Shown here: positions 42,760 through 51,617 of the stretch, one piece after another
Layout: each line of letters starts with the position of its first letter
How positions within the stretch are numbered: the stretch's first letter is position 1
Assembly (NCBI GenBank): GCA_018648445.1
Contig: JABGRG010000007.1
Span: forward strand, 8,805 to 72,804
DNA from: Rhodospirillales bacterium
GTDB taxonomy: Bacteria > Pseudomonadota > Alphaproteobacteria > Rhodospirillales_A > JACZKS01
Direction of reading: 5' to 3'
DNA length: 64,000 nt
Notes under the pieces: model-generated
Seen by the model: the letters and a program-made list of their open reading frames with translations, nothing else
Told to the model about the DNA's origin: nothing
The model's database searches: none
Position numbers and translations under genes: made by a program

Positions 42760-44694
42760 ATGAGCACACAGACACAGCAAAAAACGCCGCAAAAACCAAC
42801 GCGGCGGAGCGCGCCAAAAAAGAGTGCGCAGGCTGTCAAGCCGGTGGAAACCATCGCCGGACATGTTGTCGAAATCGTCAGCGATTCGGGAGAAGGCGCG
42901 CAAAGGTGTGGCCAGTCTTTCGCCTCGCTTGCCGCGCGCGCCGGAAACGGCATCTGGACCGTCGAGATCATCCCCGCTGAAATCCAGCCTCCGGCGCGTA
43001 GCGTTGCCGGGGCCAGCGGAAACCGAATTCGTCTGGCGACCGGGCCGGTCACCAACGGTGGCGACGAGGCCAATCTGGTTGTCGCCTTCAACGAGCAGGT
43101 ACTGCTCGGCCGGGTCCGGGCGGGCGAGCTAAGCCCCGGCTGCATCATCCTGATTGAAAACAAATGGCGCACCGACCCCGACCCGGAGGTTGCCGCGTCC
43201 TACGCGCTGGTTCACGACGAGTTGGTGGCGAGCGGCTATCGGGTGCATGAAATCCCCATGGAGGTGGAGTGCCTCAAATATGTCGCCAATGCGCGGCGCG
43301 GCAAGAACATGTTCGTGCTCGGCATACTGTGCAATATCTACAGCTTTGACGTTCAGGACGGCCGCGATCAGGTTGCGCGAATTTTCGCCAAGAAGGGCCG
43401 CAAGGTTATCGACCCCAACATCGAACTGCTTGATGCCGGTTTTGCCTGGGCGCAGGCAAATCTGGGAATTCGGTATCACGTCCCGGCGGAAAAAAGTACC
43501 GTCCAGCAGGTAGTGATGAACGGCAACATCGCGCTGGCGCTTGGCGTCATGGCGTCGGGCATTGAAGTTTGCTCCATGTATCCGATCACGCCCGCGACCT
43601 CGGCCTCGCATTACCTGAGCGATATATTCGAAGGCGTCGGGTGCCTGGTCCATCAGGCAGAAGACGAGATCGCCGCCTGCGCATTCGCCGTGGGTTCGTC
43701 CTATGCCGGAAAATGCGCCATTACCATCACGTCGGGTCCCGGCGTTTCGCTGAAACAGGAAGTTCTTGGCCTAGCCGTCATGGCGGAAATTCCGCTGGTC
43801 GTCGTCAATGTCCAGCGCGGTGGCCCCAGCACCGGCCAACCGACCAAGATGGAACAGGGTGACCTTTTGTCGGCCTGCTTCGGCGGCCACGGAGACGCGC
43901 CCAAGGTGGTTCTGGCGGCTTCTTCCATCGAAGACTGCTTCTACTCGGTCATTACGGCACGAAAAATCGCCGAGACCTTCAACATGGTCGTTTTTGTGCT
44001 GACCGACGCCAACCTCGCCACCGGCCAGCAGCCCTTTATCCGGCCCCAGTTCAGCGAGGAATGGCTGGCCCCGCCCATCGACCAAAGCGCCATCCCCGAC
44101 GGCGTCAAGCCCTATGACTGGGATGCCGAAACCGGCATCGCGCGGCGTTTTATTCCGGGGCAGCCCAACGGCATGCACTGTCTGACCGGACTGGCCCACG
44201 ACCGCGACAGCCACGTCGCCTATGACGCCGACATCAACGAGGAAGGGCTTCACCACCGCAGCCTGAAATTGGCCGCGTTCCAAAAAACCCTGAAGACTCC
44301 GCCCGTCTTCGGCGACGAAGAAGGCGACATGCTGGTTTTGGGATGGGGCAGCACACGAGGCGCCATTGAGGAGGCCGTAACCCGGCTGCGCGAGGAGGGC
44401 CACAAGGTTTCTTCGCTGCATTTCACCTTCATCCAGCCCCTGCCCTCGGGCATCAAGGAAATACTCCAGCGGTTCAAGAAAGTGATCGCCATTGAAGCCA
44501 GTTGGGCGGATCAGCCCGATGGCGGGGCCATCACCGAGGACAATCGCCGTTATTCCAATCTGGCGTGGATTCTGCGGGCTCGCTATCTGGTTGATATCGA
44601 TTGCTGGAGCGAGGTGCGCGGACAGCCCATCAAGCCGGGAACCATTACGCGGGTCGTCCGCGAGAAACTGCTTGGGAAGGGGTCAAAATCATGA
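42760..44694 (+). CDS. korA: 2-Oxoacid:ferredoxin oxidoreductase, fused gamma-alpha subunit
   Basis: This 644-residue subunit joins a gamma domain (about 30-225: GGDEANLVVAFNEQ and MFVLGILCNI) to an alpha domain (about 240-635: MYPITPATSASHYLSDIF near 265, ITSGPGVSLKQE, and RGGPSTGQPTKMEQGDL). The alpha domain forms the thiamine-diphosphate site with the beta subunit. The extra N-terminal 30 residues are Lys- and Thr-rich. 2-Oxoglutarate is the most likely substrate for a gamma-alpha/beta pair of this type, but other 2-oxoacids are possible. The stop overlaps the beta subunit start (ATGA). Symbol given by family, substrate unproved. Confidence 0.9.
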   Translation: MSTQTQQKTPQKPTRRSAPKKSAQAVKPVETIAGHVVEIVSDSGEGAQRCGQSFASLAARAGNGIWTVEIIPAEIQPPARSVAGASGNRIRLATGPVTNGGDEANLVVAFNEQVLLGRVRAGELSPGCIILIENKWRTDPDPEVAASYALVHDELVASGYRVHEIPMEVECLKYVANARRGKNMFVLGILCNIYSFDVQDGRDQVARIFAKKGRKVIDPNIELLDAGFAWAQANLGIRYHVPAEKSTVQQVVMNGNIALALGVMASGIEVCSMYPITPATSASHYLSDIFEGVGCLVHQAEDEIAACAFAVGSSYAGKCAITITSGPGVSLKQEVLGLAVMAEIPLVVVNVQRGGPSTGQPTKMEQGDLLSACFGGHGDAPKVVLAASSIEDCFYSVITARKIAETFNMVVFVLTDANLATGQQPFIRPQFSEEWLAPPIDQSAIPDGVKPYDWDAETGIARRFIPGQPNGMHCLTGLAHDRDSHVAYDADINEEGLHHRSLKLAAFQKTLKTPPVFGDEEGDMLVLGWGSTRGAIEEAVTRLREEGHKVSSLHFTFIQPLPSGIKEILQRFKKVIAIEASWADQPDGGAITEDNRRYSNLAWILRARYLVDIDCWSEVRGQPIKPGTITRVVREKLLGKGSKS

Positions 44695-45659
44695 CCGCCC
44701 CGATTACCGATAGCCTGTTGCGACTGGTTGAAGAGCAACACACCATCGAGGATTACCAGAGCGACATCGCTCCGCGCTGGTGTACCGGCTGCGGCGACAA
44801 CGCCATCCTCACCGCCGTCCAGCGCCTGTGCCGCGATGAACAATTGCCCCTTGAAAAGGCCGTGTTCGTGTCGGGTATCGGCTGTTCCAGCCGCCTGCCC
44901 CACTATATGAACGGCTACGGGTTTCACGGCCTGCACGGCCGCGCCCTGCCCATCGCCGAGGGGGTCAAAATCCGGCGGCCGGACTTACATGTCTTCGTCA
45001 CCATGGGCGACGGCGACTGCTGTTCCATTGGCGCGGCGCACTGGCTGCACGCCGTTCGCTACAACATGAACATGACCGTCATTCTGCACGACAACCAGAT
45101 TTACGGCCTGACCAAGATGCAGGCCTCGCCGACCTCGCCGCGCGGGCTCAAAACCAACACCAGCCCCCGGGGCTCGTATCTGGAACCGATCAATCCGCTG
45201 AACGTAACACTGGGCATCGCCAACGTATCGTTCGTCGCCCAGGCCGTGGATTGGATACCGGACATGCTCTACGACGTTATTTCCAAAGCTTTCCACCACA
45301 AGGGCTTTTCCTTCGTGCGGGTCATGCAGCGGTGTCCGGAGTTTCTGTCTTCGCGTTTTGATGAATGGCTTCAGGACCCCATGCGCACCAAGCTGCTGGT
45401 CCACGAAAACGGGCTTGAGCTCAATGCGCAAGCGGCAGCGGTTTACAAAAATCAGGAGGAACACGACCCGCTGGATATGGACCGGGCGCGCGAAATTGCA
45501 GGGGCGACCGACACCATCCCCGTGGGCATCCTGTATCACGATCCGAACGTGCCGTGTTACGACGACATCCGCAGCCCCGAACGCCCACATACGGCCGCCG
45601 GAGTGAAGCGCGCGCTGGATTTCGAATTCGATAAATTCACCATCGGGGCCAACGAGTAA
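44691..45659 (+). CDS. korB: 2-Oxoacid:ferredoxin oxidoreductase, beta subunit
   Basis: This 322-residue beta subunit binds thiamine diphosphate and a [4Fe-4S] cluster. The cluster ligands are visible as WCTGC near 30-34, GIGC near 62-66, and the Cys in MQRCPEF near 215. The TPP motif is GDGDCCSIGAAH with the Asn in HDNQIYGLTK. The ATG at 44691 overlaps the korA stop and is preceded by GGGAAGGGG. The longer frame to 44601 is inside korA. It catalyses reversible CoA-dependent oxidation of a 2-oxoacid with ferredoxin. Confidence 0.93.
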   Translation: MTAPITDSLLRLVEEQHTIEDYQSDIAPRWCTGCGDNAILTAVQRLCRDEQLPLEKAVFVSGIGCSSRLPHYMNGYGFHGLHGRALPIAEGVKIRRPDLHVFVTMGDGDCCSIGAAHWLHAVRYNMNMTVILHDNQIYGLTKMQASPTSPRGLKTNTSPRGSYLEPINPLNVTLGIANVSFVAQAVDWIPDMLYDVISKAFHHKGFSFVRVMQRCPEFLSSRFDEWLQDPMRTKLLVHENGLELNAQAAAVYKNQEEHDPLDMDRAREIAGATDTIPVGILYHDPNVPCYDDIRSPERPHTAAGVKRALDFEFDKFTIGANE

Positions 45660-45712
45660 TCGGACCTCGATGAAAAAAAGAGAGAGCGGATAAACCCGGG
45701 AACGCCAAGGTT

Positions 45713-47971
45713 ATGAAAATGGATTTGAAGGAACTCGTCGGATTCCGTCTGAGCGGCAATTGGTCCGGCGGCGACATGGCCAACATGGGCAACATGGGCG
45801 ACGTTTCGAGCCAATCCATGGTTCCCGTACTGTTTGCCGGATTCGCCGACATTTCGAAGCTGCGCCACGACTTCCCGCTGATCCTCATTGAGGGCGGCAA
45901 CGGCGGTGAATTTGCAGCAACCCTATCAAACACCATTGATGAAATTCTCAGCCAAATCGCGCCACGGGATATCTCGGGTGAACGTCTTCGAAAAAACGGG
46001 CTTTCGCTGGAAGGTGAGATTCGCAGCCTCGTATCCCAGGGAACCCAGGGCAACCTGTCCCATGTGTGGGATCTGGCCGCAAAGAAGCTGTTGTCGCGCA
46101 GCAACAAGGCGGACAAAGCCCCGTTGAAGGAAAACCTGAACCAACTGCGTGGCGCCCTTCACATCGACGGCGACATCGTTGGCTGTGACGCAGAGACACC
46201 GCGCAGGATGGTCACGCACGCATGGAAGATCGTCCATAAACAGCGCATGGCGCGCGCCTGCGAGGAAATCGAATTCCTGGCTCTGAAGCTGTCGGGCATC
46301 CTGCAGGCCGATTTCATGAAATCGGGAAAGGCGCGTTCACCGGAAAAACTGAAGGGCGCTGTCGGAACCGCTTTCGAGGCGGCATTCGATTTCGACGCCA
46401 TGTCGCGCGTTCTGGCCCCGGCGGCCAAGAGCAGCCCGCTGACCCGGCAACGGCGCAAGCGCATTGAAGGCGCACTGTCGACCCTGCAATCGCAGCGGTT
46501 TTTCCCGCCTATCGGGGAGGCGGCGGAAGACGCGCCTGAAGTCGCATACTATGAATTTTCCTTCGACGGATGCGTCGCGGCGCTGGCCGCCTATCACCAA
46601 CGCCTCGGCGAAATGGGCGCGCTGGTAAAGGCCATGGCCGTCGCCCGGCTGGAAATCGAAAACCGTTATGTGGAAGCCCGGCACGACGCTTTCTTTGCCG
46701 ACTTCGATCCCCTGTCGTTGGAAGTCGATGATCTGGCCATGTTTCCGGACTACCTCGTTTGTGTCGGCAAACTGCGGGAAAACCAGAAAGAGACGAGCAG
46801 CTTGATCGAGGCTCTGTCCACGGACTTGCCGTTCAAAATCATGGCCCAATGCAATGACGTGCTGGACGATCTTTTGACGGCCTCCGGGCAACCCCTTACG
46901 GGAATAAAAAGCGCCAATCTTGCGCGAACCGCGGTTGGGCTGGGCGGTAGCACTTTCGTCCTGCAGGCGGGCGGATCGCATCTTTTCAGGGTTCGGGACC
47001 GCATCGCCAAGGGACTTGCTTACGGCGGACCGGCGCTGTTCAGCATTTTTTCGGGCTCCCCTCCAAGCAATGAAAATGGTGCAAAAAAAACATCTCGACC
47101 CGCGGCCTATCTGGTCGCTGCGGCGGCCATGGAATCGCGTGCCTTTCCATTCTTCTGCCACGATCCGTCGGCGGGGGCCGATTGGGCCTCGCGGCTGACC
47201 GTTGACGGCAATCCGCAATCGAGCGAAAACTGGCCGGCGCACGGCGTCTCCTTCGAAGATTCGGAACTTCAACGCGTATCGGAAACCGTCGCCTTCAGCT
47301 TCGTCGATTTTGTCGCCATGGATGCGCGCTTTGCCCGGCATTTCGCCACCGCACCGAAAGCCAAATGGGACAACGGTATGATCCCGGCGGCAGATTATTT
47401 GGAATCTGCGGAGGCCGCCGCGCGCGGCGAGGCCCCTTATGTTTCCATGATCGACGGGACAGGCACCCTGCACCGGGTTGTCGCCGATGACAAGGTGATA
47501 CGCGCCGCACGCCGGTGCCTTGAATCCTGGAGAAGCCTGCAGGAACTGGGCGGGATCAACAACTCGCACGCATTCAGGCTGTTGCAATCCGAACGCGCCG
47601 AGTGGGAGCGGGAAAAAGAGGCCGAACTGGCGGAGTTGCGGGATCAGGCCGAGGAAGCGCCCGCCCAAGCGGCCGCCGAGGCCCCTGTCGAAGACACGGT
47701 CGAGGCCGCCGAGGAGATTAACCCGGACGAACCGCGCATCGAAACATTGCGCTGCACCACCTGCAACGAGTGCACCCAGGTGAACCCCAAGATGTTCGTC
47801 TACAACGACAACAAACAGGCCTACATCGCCGATCTAGACGCCGGAACCTACCTAAATTTGGTCGAGGCCGCCGAACGCTGTCAGGTGTCGATCATTCACC
47901 CGGGCAAACCGCGAAACCAGAACGAAGCGGGCCTGGATGCTCTGATGGAACGGGCCAAACCGTTTATCTAG
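45713..47971 (+). CDS. Uncharacterised 752-residue protein with C-terminal single-cluster ferredoxin domain
   Basis: I do not recognise the main part of this protein. It is read 53 bp after korB in the same direction. An N-terminal Gly/Met-rich segment (about 10-30) follows the start, then a long alpha/beta region without a known motif. A segment FFCHDPSAGADWASRL (about 480-495) and WRSLQELGGINNSHAFRLLQ (about 605-625) look conserved. An acidic Glu/Ala linker covers about 635-670. A ferredoxin-like domain has C681, C684, C687 and C723, with CQ in place of the usual CP. It may be a partner that docks or stores electrons for the 2-oxoacid oxidoreductase. The ATG at 45719 has better ribosome-site spacing than 45713. 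A long antisense frame exists but is a GC shadow. Confidence 0.8.
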   Translation: MKMDLKELVGFRLSGNWSGGDMANMGNMGDVSSQSMVPVLFAGFADISKLRHDFPLILIEGGNGGEFAATLSNTIDEILSQIAPRDISGERLRKNGLSLEGEIRSLVSQGTQGNLSHVWDLAAKKLLSRSNKADKAPLKENLNQLRGALHIDGDIVGCDAETPRRMVTHAWKIVHKQRMARACEEIEFLALKLSGILQADFMKSGKARSPEKLKGAVGTAFEAAFDFDAMSRVLAPAAKSSPLTRQRRKRIEGALSTLQSQRFFPPIGEAAEDAPEVAYYEFSFDGCVAALAAYHQRLGEMGALVKAMAVARLEIENRYVEARHDAFFADFDPLSLEVDDLAMFPDYLVCVGKLRENQKETSSLIEALSTDLPFKIMAQCNDVLDDLLTASGQPLTGIKSANLARTAVGLGGSTFVLQAGGSHLFRVRDRIAKGLAYGGPALFSIFSGSPPSNENGAKKTSRPAAYLVAAAAMESRAFPFFCHDPSAGADWASRLTVDGNPQSSENWPAHGVSFEDSELQRVSETVAFSFVDFVAMDARFARHFATAPKAKWDNGMIPAADYLESAEAAARGEAPYVSMIDGTGTLHRVVADDKVIRAARRCLESWRSLQELGGINNSHAFRLLQSERAEWEREKEAELAELRDQAEEAPAQAAAEAPVEDTVEAAEEINPDEPRIETLRCTTCNECTQVNPKMFVYNDNKQAYIADLDAGTYLNLVEAAERCQVSIIHPGKPRNQNEAGLDALMERAKPFI

Positions 47972-47996
47972 TGCGATTTCGTTGACGTGGGCGACG

Positions 47997-48087
47997 CGGC
48001 ATGGGGAACAACAGCAGATCCACATGCCGTTCGTGTCGCTGCCAACGAGCTTGCCAAATAGCTACGACAAAACGTCTGTTTGGCAAG
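47997..48087 (+). repeat. Two inverted repeats between the oxidoreductase operon and the DUF4197 gene
   Basis: CGGCATG (47997-48003) pairs with CATGCCG (48023-48029). CTTGCCAAA (48050-48058) pairs perfectly with TTTGGCAAG (48079-48087) across a 20-nt loop. Neither is followed by a T-run. They could be mRNA 3'-end hairpins or a regulatory site for the next gene. The 189-bp gap has nothing else I can support. Confidence 0.55.
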
Positions 48088-48160
48088 GGCGTAACCCATG
48101 TTAAATGAACCTTACGGGTTTCTGCGGCGGACATATCAACATTTCCTGGAGGTAGCTTCG

Positions 48161-48910
48161 ATGCGAAAAATCCTTTTTTTCCTGCTGATTGGCGGCATGA
48201 GTGCCGTTATGTCCCAAGCCTCCGCCCAGTCGAGTTTCCTCAACACCCTGCAAGGAATTGTCCAGGGGGCAACCAGCAATACCCAGGATGGGACGCTCGG
48301 AAGCGCATTACCGTATGACGATATTGTTGCCGGTCTGCGCGAGGCCCTGCGCGTCGGTTCCGAACGGGTGACCGCCCAACTCGGCGCCGCGGACGGATAC
48401 AATACCGATACCAGCATTCACATACCGTTGCCTCCGGAACTCCGGGACGTGCAATCGACGCTTCGGAAATTCCACCTCTCGGGCCTGGCTGACGACATAG
48501 AATTAAAACTGAACCGCGCCGCCGAAGCCGCTGCGCCAAAAACCAAGGAGTTGATTTGGAAAGCCATCACGGACATGACCATCGATGACGCCAAACGCAT
48601 ATACGATGGCCCGGATGACGCGGCGACCCAGTATTTCAAGAAGGTGGCGAGCGCCGATTTGTCAGACGTTGTGCGCCCCGTCGTGGATCAGTCGCTGGCA
48701 GACGTGGGCGCACTTAACGCCTACGACAGCCTGACATCCCAATACAATTCGTTGCCGTTCATCCCCGATCTGAAGGGGAACCTGACCGATCACGCCGTCG
48801 ATGGGGCCCTGAAAGGATTGTTCCATTATCTGGCCAGCGAAGAGGCGGCGATCCGTCAAAACCCGGCGAAACGGACGACGGAATTATTGACCCGGGTGTT
48901 TGGCAATTAG
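48161..48910 (+). CDS. DUF4197 domain protein, secreted
   Basis: This 249-residue protein has a signal peptide (about 1-22, ending ASAQ) and a helical DUF4197 domain over nearly all the rest. Typical segments are AGLREALRVGSERVTAQLG (about 50-70), MTIDDAKRIYDGPDDAATQYF (about 145-165) and ALKGLFHYLASEEAAIRQNPAKRTTELL near the C-terminus. CTGGAGG lies upstream of the ATG at 48161. The frame to 48098 has no signal. The function is unknown. It converges with an ABC permease gene. Confidence 0.85.
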   Translation: MRKILFFLLIGGMSAVMSQASAQSSFLNTLQGIVQGATSNTQDGTLGSALPYDDIVAGLREALRVGSERVTAQLGAADGYNTDTSIHIPLPPELRDVQSTLRKFHLSGLADDIELKLNRAAEAAAPKTKELIWKAITDMTIDDAKRIYDGPDDAATQYFKKVASADLSDVVRPVVDQSLADVGALNAYDSLTSQYNSLPFIPDLKGNLTDHAVDGALKGLFHYLASEEAAIRQNPAKRTTELLTRVFGN

Positions 48911-48931
48911 AGAAGATTCCCCAAGGCGGGT

Positions 48932-49723
48932 TCAGCGCCACCTTAGCAACCAGCGTTCCAGCAGACTGATCAGGCCATAGATCGACAGGCCCAGGACCAT
49001 GAGGATGACCACGCCGGCCATCAAGCGGTCCAGCTGGAACAGGCTTTGTTGCTCCATGATGTAGGCGCCGATGCCGAATTCGGCGCTGACCATTTCTGCG
49101 GCGACCAGCAAGATGATCCCGATGGAGGCCGAAATGCGGAAGGCCGACAGGATCGCGGGCAAGGTTCCGGGCAGAATGATGTTCAGGATGATGGTGCTGC
49201 GCTTCAAATTGAAGCTCTGCCCCATGCGGACCAGATTGCGCTGAATGTTATCGACCCCGCCGTAGGTATTGATGACGGTTGGGAAGAAGGCGCCGAAGGC
49301 GATGGTCGCGTATTTCGACCCTTCGCCGATGCCGAACCAGATAATGAAAAGCGGCAGCAGGGCGATTTTTGGAATGGCCGAAATGGCCGCCACCCACGGA
49401 ATGCCGAACGAGCGCGCGGGCGTGGACACGCCGATGGCGAAGCCCACCAGAATGCCGGTGGAAACGCCCAGGCTCCATCCCACGGCCAAACGTCCCAGCG
49501 AGGCGAACAGGTGATCGGCCAGCAGTCCGGTCCGGTACAAGTCGCCCAGCGCCGCGCCGATTTCCGTTGGCGGCGGAAATGACAACGGTCCGATAAATCC
49601 GATGCGGCTAAGAAATTCAATAAAGCCGACCGTGGCCACGAAGCTGGCGGCGGCGAACCAGAATATCACGCGCGGCTCGAAACCGCCGGCGCGGTAAGCG
49701 ATGGCTGTTCTGCTATTGGGCAT
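48932..49723 (-). CDS. ABC transporter permease, SsuC/TauC type
   Basis: This 263-residue membrane permease has about six helices. The EAA-like segment is SFNLKRSTIILNIILPGTLPAILSAFRI. It pairs with the ATPase gene upstream, which it overlaps by 11 bp. Such permeases belong to nitrate/sulfonate/taurine/aromatic importers. The substrate here is not clear, and a pyrimidine- or riboflavin-precursor-like compound cannot be ruled out. Confidence 0.9.
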   Translation of the reverse strand: MPNSRTAIAYRAGGFEPRVIFWFAAASFVATVGFIEFLSRIGFIGPLSFPPPTEIGAALGDLYRTGLLADHLFASLGRLAVGWSLGVSTGILVGFAIGVSTPARSFGIPWVAAISAIPKIALLPLFIIWFGIGEGSKYATIAFGAFFPTVINTYGGVDNIQRNLVRMGQSFNLKRSTIILNIILPGTLPAILSAFRISASIGIILLVAAEMVSAEFGIGAYIMEQQSLFQLDRLMAGVVILMVLGLSIYGLISLLERWLLRWR

Positions 49724-50483
49724 CGGCCAGCTCCTTGTCGGCTTCGACCGCTTCGTCGCGGATCAATTGCCATAGCCGGTTCTGTAGCGGCCTCAATTCA
49801 GCGTCGCGCGTCGCCCGCTCGGCGATGGGGATGGGAATGTCGACGATTTCCTTGACCCGGCCCGGCCGGCGCGAAAGGACGACGACGCGATTGGCCAGAC
49901 GAACGGCCTCGTTCAGGTTATGGGTGACGTAAACCACTGTGATACCGGTTTTGCGAAAAAGATCGGCGAATTCCTCCAGCAGGATCGAACGGGTTTGCGC
50001 GTCCAGGGCGGACAGCGGTTCGTCCATTAAAAGCACCGCCGGATTAACGGCAAAGGCCCGCGCGATGCCGACGCGCTGACGCATGCCGCCGGAAAGCTGT
50101 TTGGGGAAGGCGTGGCGAAATTCGGTCAGGTTGGTCTGGGCCAACACCCCTTCGACGCGAGCTTTGGCCTCGGTAGGATCGATCTTGTGATCGTTGATGA
50201 CCAGCGCGATGTTCCCCTCGACGGACCTCCACGGAAGCAGTGCGAAATCCTGAAATACATAGGTCAGCGGGTTCAAACAGCCGTCCGGGATATCACCTTC
50301 CTGAAAGGCGGAACCGTTGGTGGGCTCCAGCAGTCCGCCCATGATCGACAGCAAGGTGGATTTTCCGCAGCCCGACGGGCCTATCAGAGCAACGATTTCA
50401 CCGCTCTCGACAGCGACATCGATGTCCTCCAGAACCGAAAGCGAATCATAGGAATGTGAGACGCCGCTGATTTCCAAACGCAC
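49713..50483 (-). CDS. ABC transporter ATP-binding protein, SsuB/TauB type
   Basis: This 256-residue ATPase shows Walker A GPSGCGKST, the signature LSGGMRQR, Walker B VLLMDEPLSALDAQ and the switch His in YVTHNLNEA. The start is a GTG at 50483 with CAGGAG 10 nt upstream. It powers the importer together with the overlapping permease. The binding-protein gene precedes it with a hairpin in the gap. Confidence 0.93.
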   Translation of the reverse strand: MRLEISGVSHSYDSLSVLEDIDVAVESGEIVALIGPSGCGKSTLLSIMGGLLEPTNGSAFQEGDIPDGCLNPLTYVFQDFALLPWRSVEGNIALVINDHKIDPTEAKARVEGVLAQTNLTEFRHAFPKQLSGGMRQRVGIARAFAVNPAVLLMDEPLSALDAQTRSILLEEFADLFRKTGITVVYVTHNLNEAVRLANRVVVLSRRPGRVKEIVDIPIPIAERATRDAELRPLQNRLWQLIRDEAVEADKELADAQ

Positions 50484-50505
50484 GAATAATAACTCCTGAG
50501 TGAAC

Positions 50506-50542
50506 GGCGCGGCGGGAAAGGTGTTGGCCCTCCTGCCGCGCC
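50506..50542 (-). promoter_or_regulatory. Stem-loop between the ABC binding-protein and ATPase genes
   Basis: GGCGCGGCGGGA (50506-50517) pairs with TCCTGCCGCGCC (50531-50542) with one G-T wobble. It lies 8 nt after the stop of the binding-protein gene on the minus strand. There is no clear T-tract, so it likely stabilises the upstream message. Confidence 0.7.
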
Positions 50543-50550
50543 CTAAACGC

Positions 50551-51564
50551 CTACTTCTTCGGCATGGTCAGCGGCTTGATGAAGCTGTTATCGACGAAAG
50601 AACCGGCGTCGACCGAGGCATCGACCAGGCCCTTTTCGCGATACCACTCAACCTGCTTGTAAACGTCGGCCACGTCCAGACGGCCGTCGGCCTCGATATA
50701 CATAGCGCCGTTGCGGATCTTCGGATGCGCCTTGGCGGCTTCCTGATCCTTGTAGACGTACTTGTGGATGATGGCGACGATGGCGTCCTGATCGGTTTTG
50801 CCATCAATGAAGGCGGCGCGGTAGTCGGCGATGCCTTTCTGGTAAGCCTTGACGAATTTTTCGGTCACGCTGCGGCGCTTCTCCACATTGGCGGTCGAGG
50901 TGAACAGCCCGCCCACCTGATAGGGCGCGTAGTCGGAAACCCAACCGATAAGTTTTGCGGCGCCGGCATTGGCCAGCGGCTTGGCGATGTGGGGCACGAT
51001 AATCATGGAGTCGACCTGACCCGATTTCAGAGCGCCGATCATGTTGCCAACCGATTGCAAAGCCTTCAGTTTGATTTCCGAAAGGGGGAAGCCCGCACCT
51101 TCGGCCACCTGGCCCATCATGTAATGGAAGGAAGATCCGACCTGGCTCATGGCGTAACTATGGCCGGGCAGCTTGTCGACCGAGGTCAGCCCTGCTTCAT
51201 ACGCTTTGTTGGAAGCCAGAATACCCGAGCCTTCGAAGCCCTTAACCTCGTGCAACTGCGCGCCGATGACCTTAAGCGCGCCCTTGCCCGCCAGATTGAA
51301 GAAACCGGCGGTGAAGGCGGTCACGCCGAAGTCGGCGTCGCCGGACGCAATGGCCACGGCCACAGGCTGGGCGGCGCGGAAGAATTTGAAATCGACCTCC
51401 AGGCCCTGCTCGGCGAAATATCCTTTTTCCTGGGCGATGAACAGCGGCGAAGACGAAACGAACGTCAGAGCCGCCACATTTACTTTTTCGGCGGCCTGGG
51501 CCGAGGTTACGGCCAACACCGCGCCAAGCGCGACAAACGGCTTGATGAACGACGAAATTCTCAT
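50551..51564 (-). CDS. ABC transporter substrate-binding protein, SsuA/NMT1 type
   Basis: This 337-residue periplasmic receptor has a signal peptide (about 1-24, ending AQA), then VNVAALTFVSSSPLFIAQEKGYF, the typical start of NMT1/SsuA-like receptors. The AVAIASGDADFGVTAF segment and the MIGALKSGQVDSMIIV segment form the ligand cleft. It is the first gene of the minus-strand operon and lies 53 bp from a GntR gene. Confidence 0.9.
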   Translation of the reverse strand: MRISSFIKPFVALGAVLAVTSAQAAEKVNVAALTFVSSSPLFIAQEKGYFAEQGLEVDFKFFRAAQPVAVAIASGDADFGVTAFTAGFFNLAGKGALKVIGAQLHEVKGFEGSGILASNKAYEAGLTSVDKLPGHSYAMSQVGSSFHYMMGQVAEGAGFPLSEIKLKALQSVGNMIGALKSGQVDSMIIVPHIAKPLANAGAAKLIGWVSDYAPYQVGGLFTSTANVEKRRSVTEKFVKAYQKGIADYRAAFIDGKTDQDAIVAIIHKYVYKDQEAAKAHPKIRNGAMYIEADGRLDVADVYKQVEWYREKGLVDASVDAGSFVDNSFIKPLTMPKK

Positions 51565-51617
51565 TTGACTGCCTCTCTTGATTGGTTGCGTTTTAGGTAG
51601 GTTTCTTTCGGTCGGTT

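Noticed and set aside
46337..47668. 443-residue minus-strand frame opposite the 752-residue protein
   Set aside because: Considered because the sense protein is unknown, but the sense frame is operonic with korB and has a clear ferredoxin tail, while the antisense frame has no start signal or motif.
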